Positions 21,677-30,997 of a DNA stretch of 41,568 nt are shown here, piece after piece. The DNA is from JBEHYA01 sp048498415 (GTDB taxonomy: Bacteria > Pseudomonadota > Alphaproteobacteria > UBA9219 > RGZA01). The notes under the pieces were generated by a model. The model was not told the origin of the DNA and did not search any database. It saw nothing but the letters and a program-made list of their open reading frames with translations. Numbering within the stretch: position 1 is the stretch's first letter; each line of letters starts with the position of its first letter. The position numbers were made by a program, and so were the translations under genes. The DNA lies in contig JBEHYA010000007.1 of the NCBI GenBank assembly GCA_048498415.1, positions 1 through 41,568 on the forward strand, written 5' to 3'.

Positions 21677-22699
21677 TTAGAGGAGCCGGCGCAGCGCGCG
21701 CAGTACGGTGAAGCGGGCGGCCAGCAGGCAGGCGAGAATGGCGCCCAGAATCATGATGAGCCAGAGCACGGCCAGCCACAGCCAATCAAACGCGGTGAAA
21801 GACAGCGACGGGAAGATGGAGAGATCGAGCCGGTAGCTCGCCATCCAGAGCGCCAGTAGCGTGATGAAGGCCAAAGCCATGGCGGCGCCGGCGGCCATGA
21901 CCGCGACGCGCAGCACAGCGATGCCCATATGCTGGGCGACCGCTTTATCGTCGGCGCCAATCAGATGCAGAAGCTCGATCGCTTCGCGGTTCATGTGGAA
22001 GGTGGCCTGCGCGGAGAAATAGCTGGTGAAGGTGAGCGCCATAAGGGCAAGCAGCAAAACATACAGCGCAAGGTTGCGCGTAGCGCTGACAAAGCGGGCA
22101 AGATCGCTCTGGAATTCGGCGTGGTTATCGAGTGTGACGCCGGGAAACGCGAGCGCCGCGCGTTCCAGCAGGTTGGGGGCGGGGGGCTGCGCGGCATCTA
22201 ATTGCACATCGACAAGAACGGGCAGCGGCAGTTGATCAAGGCCCAGACGCGGGCCCAGCCACGGCTCGAGGAGCGCGCCGATATGGGTGCGGTCGATGAT
22301 GCTGGCGCGGGTGATACCGGGGATTTTTTTGAGGGATTCAATAAGGTTTTTGGCGCGGCTTTCCATGCCGGCCCGGTCATCGGGGCGCGTGGTATCGGGG
22401 AGAATTTCATAGGTCACGCGCGATTGCAGCGAGCGGTCGAGGCCGTGGGCGACGTGGGTCAGCACATGATGCGCCATCAGCGAAATGGCGGCCACATAAA
22501 GCATGACAGCCAGCAGCGCAGCCAGCGCCACATTCATGCGCACATCGCTTTGCGGCAGCTGCACGTGCATGGGATCGCGCAGGCCTCCCGACAGGCTTGT
22601 GCGCAGATCCGCGAGGTGGCCGAAGATTTTGCGCAGCCATTCATCCCGCCGCTTGGGCAGGTCGTGAATCGGAAATGGCAGTTGCTCGCGCGTAAGCAT
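21677..22699 (-). CDS. ftsX: Cell division protein FtsX (permease-like)
   Basis: 340 residues from ATG 22699; a longer frame begins at 22777 but its added residues look uncoded. FtsX is the membrane partner of FtsE and transmits ATP-driven signals to septal cell-wall hydrolases. One membrane helix near residue 55-80, a periplasmic domain (about 85-215), then three helices in the last 130 residues with LLHLIGADDKAVAQHM, the FtsX loop contacting FtsE. Here ftsE is not directly upstream: 570 bases, an opposite-strand gene and a repeat lie between, see findings. Confidence 0.88.
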   Translation of the reverse strand: MLTREQLPFPIHDLPKRRDEWLRKIFGHLADLRTSLSGGLRDPMHVQLPQSDVRMNVALAALLAVMLYVAAISLMAHHVLTHVAHGLDRSLQSRVTYEILPDTTRPDDRAGMESRAKNLIESLKKIPGITRASIIDRTHIGALLEPWLGPRLGLDQLPLPVLVDVQLDAAQPPAPNLLERAALAFPGVTLDNHAEFQSDLARFVSATRNLALYVLLLALMALTFTSYFSAQATFHMNREAIELLHLIGADDKAVAQHMGIAVLRVAVMAAGAAMALAFITLLALWMASYRLDLSIFPSLSFTAFDWLWLAVLWLIMILGAILACLLAARFTVLRALRRLL

Positions 22700-22893
22700 A
22701 AGAAGGCAACCCGGAAACAAAATCGTTACATAAGGATTGTGCGGATGCGAAAGCGCAAATTTATAAAAAATTTGCAAACTCGCCGATCAAAGCCGCGGCA
22801 TCATTATGGTGCCGCATGTTACCTCTTAACCACGTTCGCAGGCAAGATTTGTTGAGGCTTCGCGAACACCACCCATCATGTAGGAGTTCAATC

Positions 22894-23043
22894 ATGACCA
22901 ACGAAAACCGTAACGAACAGAACCCGCAGGGCCAACAGGCGAACCGCCAGAACCCGCAGCAGCAGAACCAGCAGGGTCAGCAGCAGAAGAACCCGCAGCA
23001 GAACCCGCAGGACAAGAGCAACTTTCGCGACAACGAACGCTAA
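22894..23043 (+). CDS. Small Gln/Asn-rich disordered protein
   Basis: 49 residues, ATG at 22894, with AGGAG eight bases ahead, a strong ribosome binding site. The product is nearly all Gln, Asn, Pro, Arg, Lys and Gly (MTNENRNEQNPQGQQANRQN and similar), hydrophilic and without order. It sits on the plus strand between the minus-strand ftsE and ftsX. Weak hairpin at 23060-23092 but no T-run. Similar to small low-complexity proteins often found abundantly expressed in alphaproteobacteria; function unknown. Confidence 0.7.
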   Translation: MTNENRNEQNPQGQQANRQNPQQQNQQGQQQKNPQQNPQDKSNFRDNER

Positions 23044-23169
23044 GTCAGCCTCGTTCGCGATAGAGGACTGGGCGGAGTCCGGTCTTCTATAAGCTCTAAA
23101 AATAATGCCGGGGATGTCCCACGAATCAACCGTGCGGGCGTTTCCGGTATTTTTTTGTCTGCATCATGC

Positions 23170-23264
23170 TGTCATGCCGGCGAAGGCCGGCATCCACGGT
23201 AGGTCATTAGACCAAAATCATCCTATGGGGCTTGTCGTGGATCCCGGCCTTCGCCGGGATGACG
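23170..23264. repeat. Palindromic element, family B (copy 3)
   Basis: Arms GTCATGCCGGCGAAGGCCGG and CCGGCCTTCGCCGGGATGAC around a variable centre. It ends five bases before the ftsE stop codon. Confidence 0.85.
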
Positions 23265-23268
23265 ATTG

Positions 23269-23925
23269 TTACATTAAGGCAAGCTGGCCATCCACCAGGT
23301 GGATCTGCGGCTTGTCGAGTTTGCCGATAAGGCTGCGGTTGTGCGTGGCGATCACCACGGTGGTGCCGAGCTTGTTGAGCTCGAGGAACAGGTGCATGAG
23401 GCGGATGGCGGCGTCGTCATCGACGTTGCCGGTGGGTTCATCGGCGAGCAGCAGGGCGGGGCGGGTCACCACCGCGCGGGCAATGGCGATGCGCTGCTGC
23501 TGGCCGCCCGATAAGAACATGGGCCGTGTATGCAGGTGGTTGCCCAGGCCGACCCAGCCCAAAAGTTCGGCCACGTGCCTTTCAATGCTGCCTTCTTCGG
23601 CGCCGGCCAGGCGGAGCGGCAGCGCCACATTTTCAAGGGCGGAGAGGTGCGGGAGCAGGCGGAAATCCTGAAACACCACGCCAAGGCGGCGGCGGAGCGC
23701 GGGAAGCTGGCTGCGCGGCAGCTGGTCCACCTGCTTGTCGAACAGCGTGATATGGCCGCTGGTGGGCCGCGCGCCCAGGTACATCAGGCGGAGCAGGCTG
23801 GATTTACCCGCGCCGGACGCACCCGTGAGGAAATAGAACGCGCCTGCCGGCAGCTGAAAGCTGATGTCTTTCAGCACTTCCGGGCCATTTCGGTAATGCA
23901 GGCTGACGTTGGCGAAGCGAATCAT
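23269..23925 (-). CDS. ftsE: Cell division ATP-binding protein FtsE
   Basis: 218 residues, an ABC ATPase of normal FtsE length. Walker A GASGAGKS (35-42), Q-loop VVFQDFRLL, signature LSGGQQQR, Walker B LLLADEPTG, switch His in ATHNRSL. FtsE couples ATP use to FtsX at the division septum in the cytoplasm. The N-terminus MIRFANVSLHYRNGPEVL is the usual FtsE start. ftsX lies downstream on the same strand but is separated by a plus-strand gene. Confidence 0.93.
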   Translation of the reverse strand: MIRFANVSLHYRNGPEVLKDISFQLPAGAFYFLTGASGAGKSSLLRLMYLGARPTSGHITLFDKQVDQLPRSQLPALRRRLGVVFQDFRLLPHLSALENVALPLRLAGAEEGSIERHVAELLGWVGLGNHLHTRPMFLSGGQQQRIAIARAVVTRPALLLADEPTGNVDDDAAIRLMHLFLELNKLGTTVVIATHNRSLIGKLDKPQIHLVDGQLALM

Positions 23926-24036
23926 TGGCCAAAGCGTATAGGGGTTCGGGGTTTGGGTATAGGGGATCGCGTTGCTATATTATTATAAGCCGTTATATGA
24001 TTCATATTCTCACCCTTTTCCGCTAACCCTGCCCCG

Positions 24037-24696
24037 ATGATTCTCACCTGCCCGTCATGTGCCGCGCAATTCGCGATCAAGCCCGAGCTGCTTGGCGCCA
24101 CCGGCCGCACCGTGCGCTGCGTGAAGTGCAAGCACACATGGCATGCGACGCCGCCCCTCATCACGCTGCCCGATGCGCCGGGCGAAGCGGGGGCAGGCGC
24201 GGCGACCGCGCCGGGCGGTCTTGCCAGCGTGAAAGTGCCGGATGCCAAAGTGGATGCGGCGGATGCCGTGAAGATTAAACGCAAGCGCCAGATCGCGGTC
24301 ATTGCCGGCGTGCTGGTGGCGGTGCTGCTCACGGTTCCCGTGCTGCTGGGGACGCTGAAGAAGTTACAGGCGGGCGGCGTGGCGGCGCCGGTGCTGGCCG
24401 ATGGAATCCCTGCCAAAAAAGGCATTGTGCTGGATGGCACGCCGACCACCAAACTCTTCCAGGAAGCCGGCCGCAACATGCTGAAAATCGAAGGCCAGCT
24501 GGCGAATACGGCGGACGATGTGCGCAAGGTGCCGAAACTGCGGGCCCAAGGCCTGAATGCGCGCGGCCAGATCGTGCGCGAATGGGATATTCCGTTGCAT
24601 GCCGACCAGCTGGAGCCGGGCCGCCGCCTGCCCTTCACCTTCGATACCCCCTTTGCCGAGCAGGGCGTGGTGGATATCGCCTTCCACTTTATATAA
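24037..24696 (+). CDS. Zinc-ribbon (MJ0042-type) membrane protein
   Basis: 219 residues. The N-terminus is a small zinc ribbon with Cys5/Cys8 and Cys28/Cys31 (MILTCPSCAAQF, VRCVKCKHTWHA), typical of the MJ0042/DUF3426 proteins of alphaproteobacteria. An Ala/Gly-rich linker, one membrane helix at about 88-108 and a periplasmic beta domain follow (DUF3426-like; LKIEGQLANTADDVRKVPKL). Found next to ftsE in many alphaproteobacteria. Function is not established. No ribosome binding site of note. Confidence 0.87.
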   Translation: MILTCPSCAAQFAIKPELLGATGRTVRCVKCKHTWHATPPLITLPDAPGEAGAGAATAPGGLASVKVPDAKVDAADAVKIKRKRQIAVIAGVLVAVLLTVPVLLGTLKKLQAGGVAAPVLADGIPAKKGIVLDGTPTTKLFQEAGRNMLKIEGQLANTADDVRKVPKLRAQGLNARGQIVREWDIPLHADQLEPGRRLPFTFDTPFAEQGVVDIAFHFI

Positions 24697-24781
24697 GCGA
24701 TTCTTTGCGCCTTTTTTGGCGTTTACGGCCTTCCGGTTTCTTATATTGCCGGGAAAAGCAAACTTCCCTAGTTTTGCCCTC

Positions 24782-25156
24782 ATGGTTAGCCCAAAGAAAA
24801 CCGCGCGCGTGCTGATCGCCGAAGATAATCCGGCGGTGCGGGAATTCATTACCCGCGCGCTGGGCGGGGCGGGCCATGAAGTGACGCAAACCGCCGACGG
24901 CCAGCAGGCGCTGGATAAGCTGGGGCAAGCCACGTTTGACGTGCTGGTGACCGACATCGTGATGCCGAATGTGGACGGGATTGCGCTGGCGCTGAAAGCA
25001 ACCTCCCTGCACCCGGATTTGCGCATCGTGATGATCTCGGGCTACGCGCAGGAGCGCATGCGGGCGCATAACATCGATGCGCTTGTCCACCGCATTATCG
25101 CCAAGCCGTTCTCGATCGATGAAATCTGCGATGCTGTAAAAGACGCGCTCACATGA
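24782..25156 (+). CDS. cpdR: CpdR-type response regulator receiver
   Basis: 124 residues, a stand-alone receiver domain. The acceptor is Asp58 in VTDIVMPNVDG, with the acidic pair at AEDN and Lys in AKPFS. The unphosphorylated form of CpdR in Caulobacter primes ClpXP so that it accepts substrates such as CtrA; phosphorylation by CckA/ChpT turns this off. Homology is judged from the close match in the receiver to the CpdR pattern (IVMPNVDGIALA). The ATG at 24782 follows the zinc-ribbon gene by 85 bases, and its stop overlaps the galU start (ATGA). Could be another single-domain receiver, but rcdA and sciP in the same window support CpdR. Confidence 0.82.
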   Translation: MVSPKKTARVLIAEDNPAVREFITRALGGAGHEVTQTADGQQALDKLGQATFDVLVTDIVMPNVDGIALALKATSLHPDLRIVMISGYAQERMRAHNIDALVHRIIAKPFSIDEICDAVKDALT

Positions 25157-26025
25157 AAAAAGTCAGAAAAGCCGTTTTCCCGGTGGCGGGTTTAGGTACC
25201 CGCTTTTTGCCCGCGACCAAGGCGATGCCCAAGGAAATGATCACGCTGGTGGATAAGCCGCTTATTCAATATGCGGTGGAAGAAGCGCGCGCGGCGGGTA
25301 TCGAGGAATTTATTTTTGTCACGTCGCGCGGCAAAAGCCCTTTGGAAGACCACTTCGATATTCACAGCGATTTATACCGTATTCTTGAAGAACGCGGCAA
25401 AATCGCGGAGCTGGACGCGCTTAAAAAGGGCGAGATTGATACCGGCAAACTGTTCTTCACCCGCCAGAGCGAGCCGCTGGGGCTGGGCCATGCCATTTCA
25501 TGCGCGCGCAGCATTGTGGGGGATGAACCCTTTGCCGTGCTGCTGCCGGACGTCGTGGTGCTCTCGGATACGCCGTGCCTCAAGCAGATGATGGATGTGT
25601 ATGATTCAATCGGCGGCAATGTGCTGGCGGTGGCTGATGTGCCGCGCGAGCATACGCCGCGCTACGGTATTCTGGATGTGGCCAAGGATGACGGGAAGCT
25701 GGCGGTTGTAAAAGGGCTGGTGGAAAAGCCGGCACCCGCCAAAGCGCCTTCCACGCTCTCCATCATTGGCCGTTATATTCTGCAGCCCGAAGTCATGCAG
25801 ATTCTGGAAGAACAGAAGACGGGCGCGGGCGGGGAAATTCAGCTCACCGATGCGCTCATTCCGCTCATCGGCAAACAGCCGTTCCATGGGCTTCGCTTCG
25901 AAGGCCGCACCTTTGACTGCGGCGACAAGGTTGGTTTCATTGAAGCCAACGTGGCCTTTGCGCTGGCCCGGCCGGATTTATCGGCGGCCGTGCGCGAGGC
26001 GGTTGAAGGCGTTTTGAAAGCCTGA
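25153..26025 (+). CDS. galU: UTP-glucose-1-phosphate uridylyltransferase
   Basis: 290 residues. Makes UDP-glucose from UTP and glucose-1-phosphate for envelope polysaccharides. The nucleotide-binding loop is AGLGTRFLPATKAMPKEM, with VDKPLIQYAVEEA next, and the GRTFDCGDKVGF end is typical. Overlaps cpdR by four bases, so the two are translated by coupling. Confidence 0.95.
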   Translation: MKKVRKAVFPVAGLGTRFLPATKAMPKEMITLVDKPLIQYAVEEARAAGIEEFIFVTSRGKSPLEDHFDIHSDLYRILEERGKIAELDALKKGEIDTGKLFFTRQSEPLGLGHAISCARSIVGDEPFAVLLPDVVVLSDTPCLKQMMDVYDSIGGNVLAVADVPREHTPRYGILDVAKDDGKLAVVKGLVEKPAPAKAPSTLSIIGRYILQPEVMQILEEQKTGAGGEIQLTDALIPLIGKQPFHGLRFEGRTFDCGDKVGFIEANVAFALARPDLSAAVREAVEGVLKA

Positions 26026-26035
26026 CCTTTCCGCA

Positions 26036-26072
26036 TGCCCCGTTGAAAAACGGGGCCCATTTGTCGGTTAAA
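26036..26072. repeat. Half of palindromic family D
   Basis: ATGCCCCGTTGAAAAACGGG followed by GCCCATTTGTC matches one side of family D as at 33800-33816 reversed. It is directly followed by an A element, suggesting a D copy cut by or adjacent to it. Confidence 0.6.
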
Positions 26073-26081
26073 CCGGTCCTA

Positions 26082-26160
26082 TACGAATATACCAGCGAAA
26101 GCTGGTATCCAGTTTGTATGGGACAAGAAAACTGGGTACCGGCTTTCGCCGGTACGTACA
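26082..26160. repeat. Palindromic element, family A (copy 3)
   Basis: ATACCAGCGAAAGCTGGTAT, CCAGTTT, AAACTGG and TACCGGCTTTCGCCGGTACG, ending GTACGTACA. Lies between galU and the convergent glycosyltransferase. Confidence 0.85.
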
Positions 26161-27222
26161 TTATTTCTTCAAATCCCCAATCATCTGCAGCCACGCGCCG
26201 GCGTGGCGGGCCCAGTCGAAGTGGGTGCGGGCGTAGGCGATTTGCGCGTCGTGATTGGCGAGCGGGCGGCGGATGGCGGCGATCGCGGCTTCAATGAAGC
26301 GCTGCCGGTTCAGGCTTTCCGGGTTCCAGCTGGGGCTGTCTTTATCATCGATGTTTACCAGCGTGGCGAAACCCGCGGCGGTCTCCGGCATGGCGGCGCG
26401 GGTTGTGATGATGGGGTGAAGACCCGCGGCCATGCTTTCAGCCAGCGCGATGCAGAAGGTTTCAGGGTACGCATTCGGCGAGAGAAAGAAATGCGCGCGT
26501 GAGAAACGTTGCGCGAGTTCGTTTTGCGAAATCTGGCCGACCCAGGTGACACCCGGCAGGGCGGCGAGCTGGGCTTTGAAGGCGGCGTTTTGTTCGTCGG
26601 TGCCATCCAGCATGCGCTCGCCGAAAATCTCGAAACGCAGATCGGGCAGGGCGGCGTGCAGGGCCGGTAAAATATGGGGTAAATCCATCAACCCGCGCTT
26701 GGCCGAGCCGCTGTAGACGGCGGTCGGCGGGCCGGATTTATCGGTTTTCAGCATCATGAAAGCGGGCGCGATGCCGTTGGGAATAACAATGCTTTGCGCG
26801 TGACCCACCAAAGGCGCATTGAGATTTTTCTGCCAGTGGCTTACGAAGACATAGGCTGCGATATCGGGCGAGGGTTCAATGAGCGGGGTCTGGAAACAGG
26901 CTTCGTGCATCCACGCGATGACGGGGAGTTTTGGCGCGCGCTTTTTGAGAAGCCCGAGCATCTTGTTGCTCCAGCGGCCATTGACGATGAGGGCATCAAG
27001 GGATGTTAAAAACGCGTCATCATCCAGCTGCGCGGGCGGAATGTTTTTGACGTTTGCATATTCGTGCGGTCTTTCATGGCGCGTAATGAGAAAAACAGCC
27101 GGATTTTTTCTGGCAAGTTCCACGCTTAAATACGCGACCGCACTCTGCGTGCCGCCCAGCGCCTGCTGGGTGGGCGTTTGGGCCGTATAAGCGGCGGCGA
27201 TATCGAGAAAGGCAAGGCGCAT
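26161..27222 (-). CDS. Glycosyltransferase family 4 (GT-B fold)
   Basis: 353 residues from ATG 27222, with GGGGG a few bases ahead; a start at 27243 adds seven residues. The N-terminal half has the acceptor-binding Rossmann-like part (TQQALGGTQSAVAYL, a GG loop typical of GT4). The C-terminal half begins with PNGIAPAFM and has SGSAKRGLM, RFEIFGE, GVTWVGQ and SPNAYPETFCIALAESMAAG, the EX7E-like donor site. The sugar and acceptor cannot be read; galU next door makes UDP-glucose. No membrane helix. Confidence 0.9.
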   Translation of the reverse strand: MRLAFLDIAAAYTAQTPTQQALGGTQSAVAYLSVELARKNPAVFLITRHERPHEYANVKNIPPAQLDDDAFLTSLDALIVNGRWSNKMLGLLKKRAPKLPVIAWMHEACFQTPLIEPSPDIAAYVFVSHWQKNLNAPLVGHAQSIVIPNGIAPAFMMLKTDKSGPPTAVYSGSAKRGLMDLPHILPALHAALPDLRFEIFGERMLDGTDEQNAAFKAQLAALPGVTWVGQISQNELAQRFSRAHFFLSPNAYPETFCIALAESMAAGLHPIITTRAAMPETAAGFATLVNIDDKDSPSWNPESLNRQRFIEAAIAAIRRPLANHDAQIAYARTHFDWARHAGAWLQMIGDLKK

Positions 27223-27322
27223 GGGCCCCCAGAATAGGCGCAAAACCTTAATGAAACTAATGGTTTTTGCGTGTGGCCTGCAGGTGCTCTAAAGTAGCCC
27301 CCATATTCACACGAGATATTTT

Positions 27323-28381
27323 ATGGCCGCGTTTGATTCCATTTTTCATCGTCTGCAAAAGGCGGACACCGATACGTTCCCGATGGTGGGCGAAGACCAC
27401 CCCGTCCGTTTCAAGGCAAGAACCTTCGCGCATATTATGCAGGCGAATAAAGCCGCGCCGTTTCCGGTAATTGCCATTCGGAATGAAGACTTTGCGAAAA
27501 TCCATAGCCGCTATATGGAAGAGATGGGGTTAAGCGAGTTTATCGGCAAGCAGAAGGGCGGATTTGAAAATATTGATCTTGTCGCTTTTCATGGTCTCAT
27601 GAATGAAGCGCTGGCCGATACACCGCTACCCGCGCCCCAGTTCGGCATCGAATTGAAGACGGCACGCATCACGATTGGTTTTGCGTTTCAGGTGGCGGAA
27701 AGCGAAGGCCATGCCACGCCCCTTTTGCGGGAGACAAAATCCATCAGCATGCTGACTTTTATTCAATCGGCCGATGCGCCGGTCAAGATTGAGCATATGG
27801 AGATCGCCTATAAACACGGCGCGGCGCAGCAGTTCGGAGTTGCCAATCTGGCCGAAGGCGGAAAAATGAGCGCGGCGGCAATTGATGCGCAGTCGGAAGA
27901 TTATATCGGCACTGTTCCCGCGCTGCTTGTTTTTTTGAATGTGCTGGCGCGTGATCCGGAATGGCTGCGCGCGAATGTGACCGCCATGGATAAGGCGAAT
28001 CGTCTCCGCAAGGCGCGCGGCAAGGGGCACTTCAGCGACATTCGCCATGTGACGGTGGATGCAGAAAAACTGCGCCGGGTGGAAACGCAGTTCGTTGAAA
28101 ATTTAAAAGAGGCGGTGACCCAGCGCGGCGGATATACGGTTGACGGGCTGGTGCTGGTGGGCGCGTATGACCGCGCCAATGGCACGCATGTTGAGGCATA
28201 CGCCCGGTGCGTGGTGGAAGAAATCCGGCAGACGGCGACCGAATTATTGCGCCGCGGCTATGCGAGGGACGAAACGGCATGGCCCAAGCTGGCCGAGCTT
28301 GTGCATGATTTCGGCGCCACCCGCACGCAGGCCCATTACGGCCAGTCGCCGATCACGGCGGTACGGCTGACGCAGGGCTAA
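27323..28381 (+). CDS. Unknown soluble protein of 352 residues
   Basis: Starts with MAAFDSIFHRLQKADTDTFP; a weak GAGAT lies ahead of the ATG at 27323. No signal peptide, membrane helix or motif that I know. Mixed alpha/beta pattern: a middle domain around FGIELKTARITIGFAFQV and a C-terminal helical part (VEAYARCVVEEIRQTATELL). The gene stands alone, divergent from the glycosyltransferase across 100 bases and 182 bases before atpH. Confidence 0.7.
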   Translation: MAAFDSIFHRLQKADTDTFPMVGEDHPVRFKARTFAHIMQANKAAPFPVIAIRNEDFAKIHSRYMEEMGLSEFIGKQKGGFENIDLVAFHGLMNEALADTPLPAPQFGIELKTARITIGFAFQVAESEGHATPLLRETKSISMLTFIQSADAPVKIEHMEIAYKHGAAQQFGVANLAEGGKMSAAAIDAQSEDYIGTVPALLVFLNVLARDPEWLRANVTAMDKANRLRKARGKGHFSDIRHVTVDAEKLRRVETQFVENLKEAVTQRGGYTVDGLVLVGAYDRANGTHVEAYARCVVEEIRQTATELLRRGYARDETAWPKLAELVHDFGATRTQAHYGQSPITAVRLTQG

Positions 28382-28466
28382 ACGCGTGATTTCAGCAGTT
28401 CCGGCGTTTTCGCCGTTTTACTGGGCATTGCAGCATAAAACGTCGGTGTTTTTCGGCTATCCGCCC

Positions 28467-28495
28467 TTGCGCCGGGGGCCCCCACCTGCTACATC
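28467..28495 (+). promoter_or_regulatory. Candidate promoter of atpHA
   Basis: TTGCGC (28467-28472) and TACATC (28490-28495) with 17 bases between, inside the 182 base gap before atpH. Both boxes are poor matches to consensus. Confidence 0.3.
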
Positions 28496-28563
28496 CAAGC
28501 CACGCAAATTCCGGCCCTTTTCAACGGGGGCCATACCTTTCAGGACCCGCCCGGTAAGAACCC

Positions 28564-29148
28564 ATGACGAGCCCGATTTCTCTTTTCAAACGCGGTAAGC
28601 CGCTGCCGGTTGTGGCCGAGCGCTACGCGCAGGCCTTTTTCGATTTAGCATTGGAACGCGGCCAGCTGGATATGGCGGAAGCCGATGCACGCGCGTTCCG
28701 CGCCATGATTGCGGGCAGCAAGGAATTGCAGGGCCTGCTTTCCTCGCCCGTCGCGCGCCGCGCGGTGATGGCGGATGCGCTTGGCAAGCTGTTTGATGAT
28801 GCGAAGTTTTCGGCGCTGACCCGCCAGTTCATGCAGGTTTCCGTCGGCAATGGCCGCGCGCGGGATATGGCGGTGATTCTGGATGCGTTTCTGGCACGCA
28901 TTGCCGCGCATAAGGGCGATGTGGTGGCGGATGTAACATCCGCGCACACGCTGACCGACGCGCAGCAGGAAGCGCTTAAAAAAGCTTTATTGGCCGCGCT
29001 TTCGGCGCAGGGCGTGAAAACCGTGAATATCGCCAGCCACGTGGATGAAAACGCGCTGGGCGGCATGAGTGTGCAGGTGGGCGCCTTGATGTTCGATGGC
29101 ACGCTGAAATCGCGCCTGCATGATATGGGCCGCGTTTTGAAGTCGTAA
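28564..29148 (+). CDS. atpH: ATP synthase F1 delta subunit
   Basis: 194 residues, OSCP/delta family, which joins the F1 catalytic head to the peripheral b stalk. The N-terminal helical domain has AERYAQAFFDLALERGQLD, and the C-terminal NIASHVDENALGGMSVQVG is the family signature. ATG at 28564 with a weak AAGAA ahead. Followed by atpA after 47 bases, as in atpHAGDC operons. Confidence 0.95.
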   Translation: MTSPISLFKRGKPLPVVAERYAQAFFDLALERGQLDMAEADARAFRAMIAGSKELQGLLSSPVARRAVMADALGKLFDDAKFSALTRQFMQVSVGNGRARDMAVILDAFLARIAAHKGDVVADVTSAHTLTDAQQEALKKALLAALSAQGVKTVNIASHVDENALGGMSVQVGALMFDGTLKSRLHDMGRVLKS

Positions 29149-29195
29149 AATTTTTGTTCAACCGTTTAACGTTACCTGAGTGAAGAGAGAAGAAA

Positions 29196-30737
<1,542 letters not shown>

Positions 30738-30757
30738 GAGCTTCGGTTATCGAAAAA

Positions 30758-30788
30758 GAAAAACCCGCCAGCGATGGCGGGTTTTTTA
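30758..30788 (+). terminator. Rho-independent terminator after atpA
   Basis: Perfect stem AACCCGCCA / TGGCGGGTT, loop GCGA, then a T-run. 24 bases after the atpA stop codon. Confidence 0.93.
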
Positions 30789-30795
30789 TTGCTCT

Positions 30796-30990
30796 TATTC
30801 CCCTCCCTCCGGGAGGGGTTAGGGGCGGGAAAGATCTCTCCTTTATGAACATACTAGCAAAAGCTGGTATCCAGTTTGCTTGCGGCACGGAAACTGGATC
30901 CCGGCTTTCGCCGGGATGTACATGTGGGTGAGGGCTTATTTAAATGAGAGGCCTTTCCCGCCCCTTTATCCCCTCCCGGAGGGAGGGGAA
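30796..30990. repeat. Palindromic family E copy with a family A copy (4) nested in its loop
   Basis: E arms are CCCCTCCCTCCGGGAGGGG (30801-30820) with GGGGCGGGAAAG on the left, and CCTTTCCCGCCCC with CCCCTCCCGGAGGGAGGGG (30968-30987) on the right. In the loop, at 30847-30924, sits a complete family A element (ATACTAGCAAAAGCTGGTAT, CCAGTTT, AAACTGG, CCCGGCTTTCGCCGGG). An uninterrupted E copy is at 41370-41482. Confidence 0.85.
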
Positions 30991-30997
30991 ATTATGC

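Noticed and set aside
21083..21859. Plus-strand frame of 258 codons over ydcF/ftsX
   Set aside because: Antisense; ydcF and ftsX are recognisable on the other strand.
23060..23092. Terminator after the Gln/Asn-rich gene
   Set aside because: Only a partial hairpin (GGACT/AGTCC with outer pairs) and no T-run.
23922..24638. Minus-strand frame over the zinc-ribbon gene
   Set aside because: Antisense; the plus-strand gene has a clear zinc ribbon.
28386..28598. Short plus-strand frame before atpH
   Set aside because: Pro/Arg-rich, crosses the promoter region and the atpH start; not gene-like.
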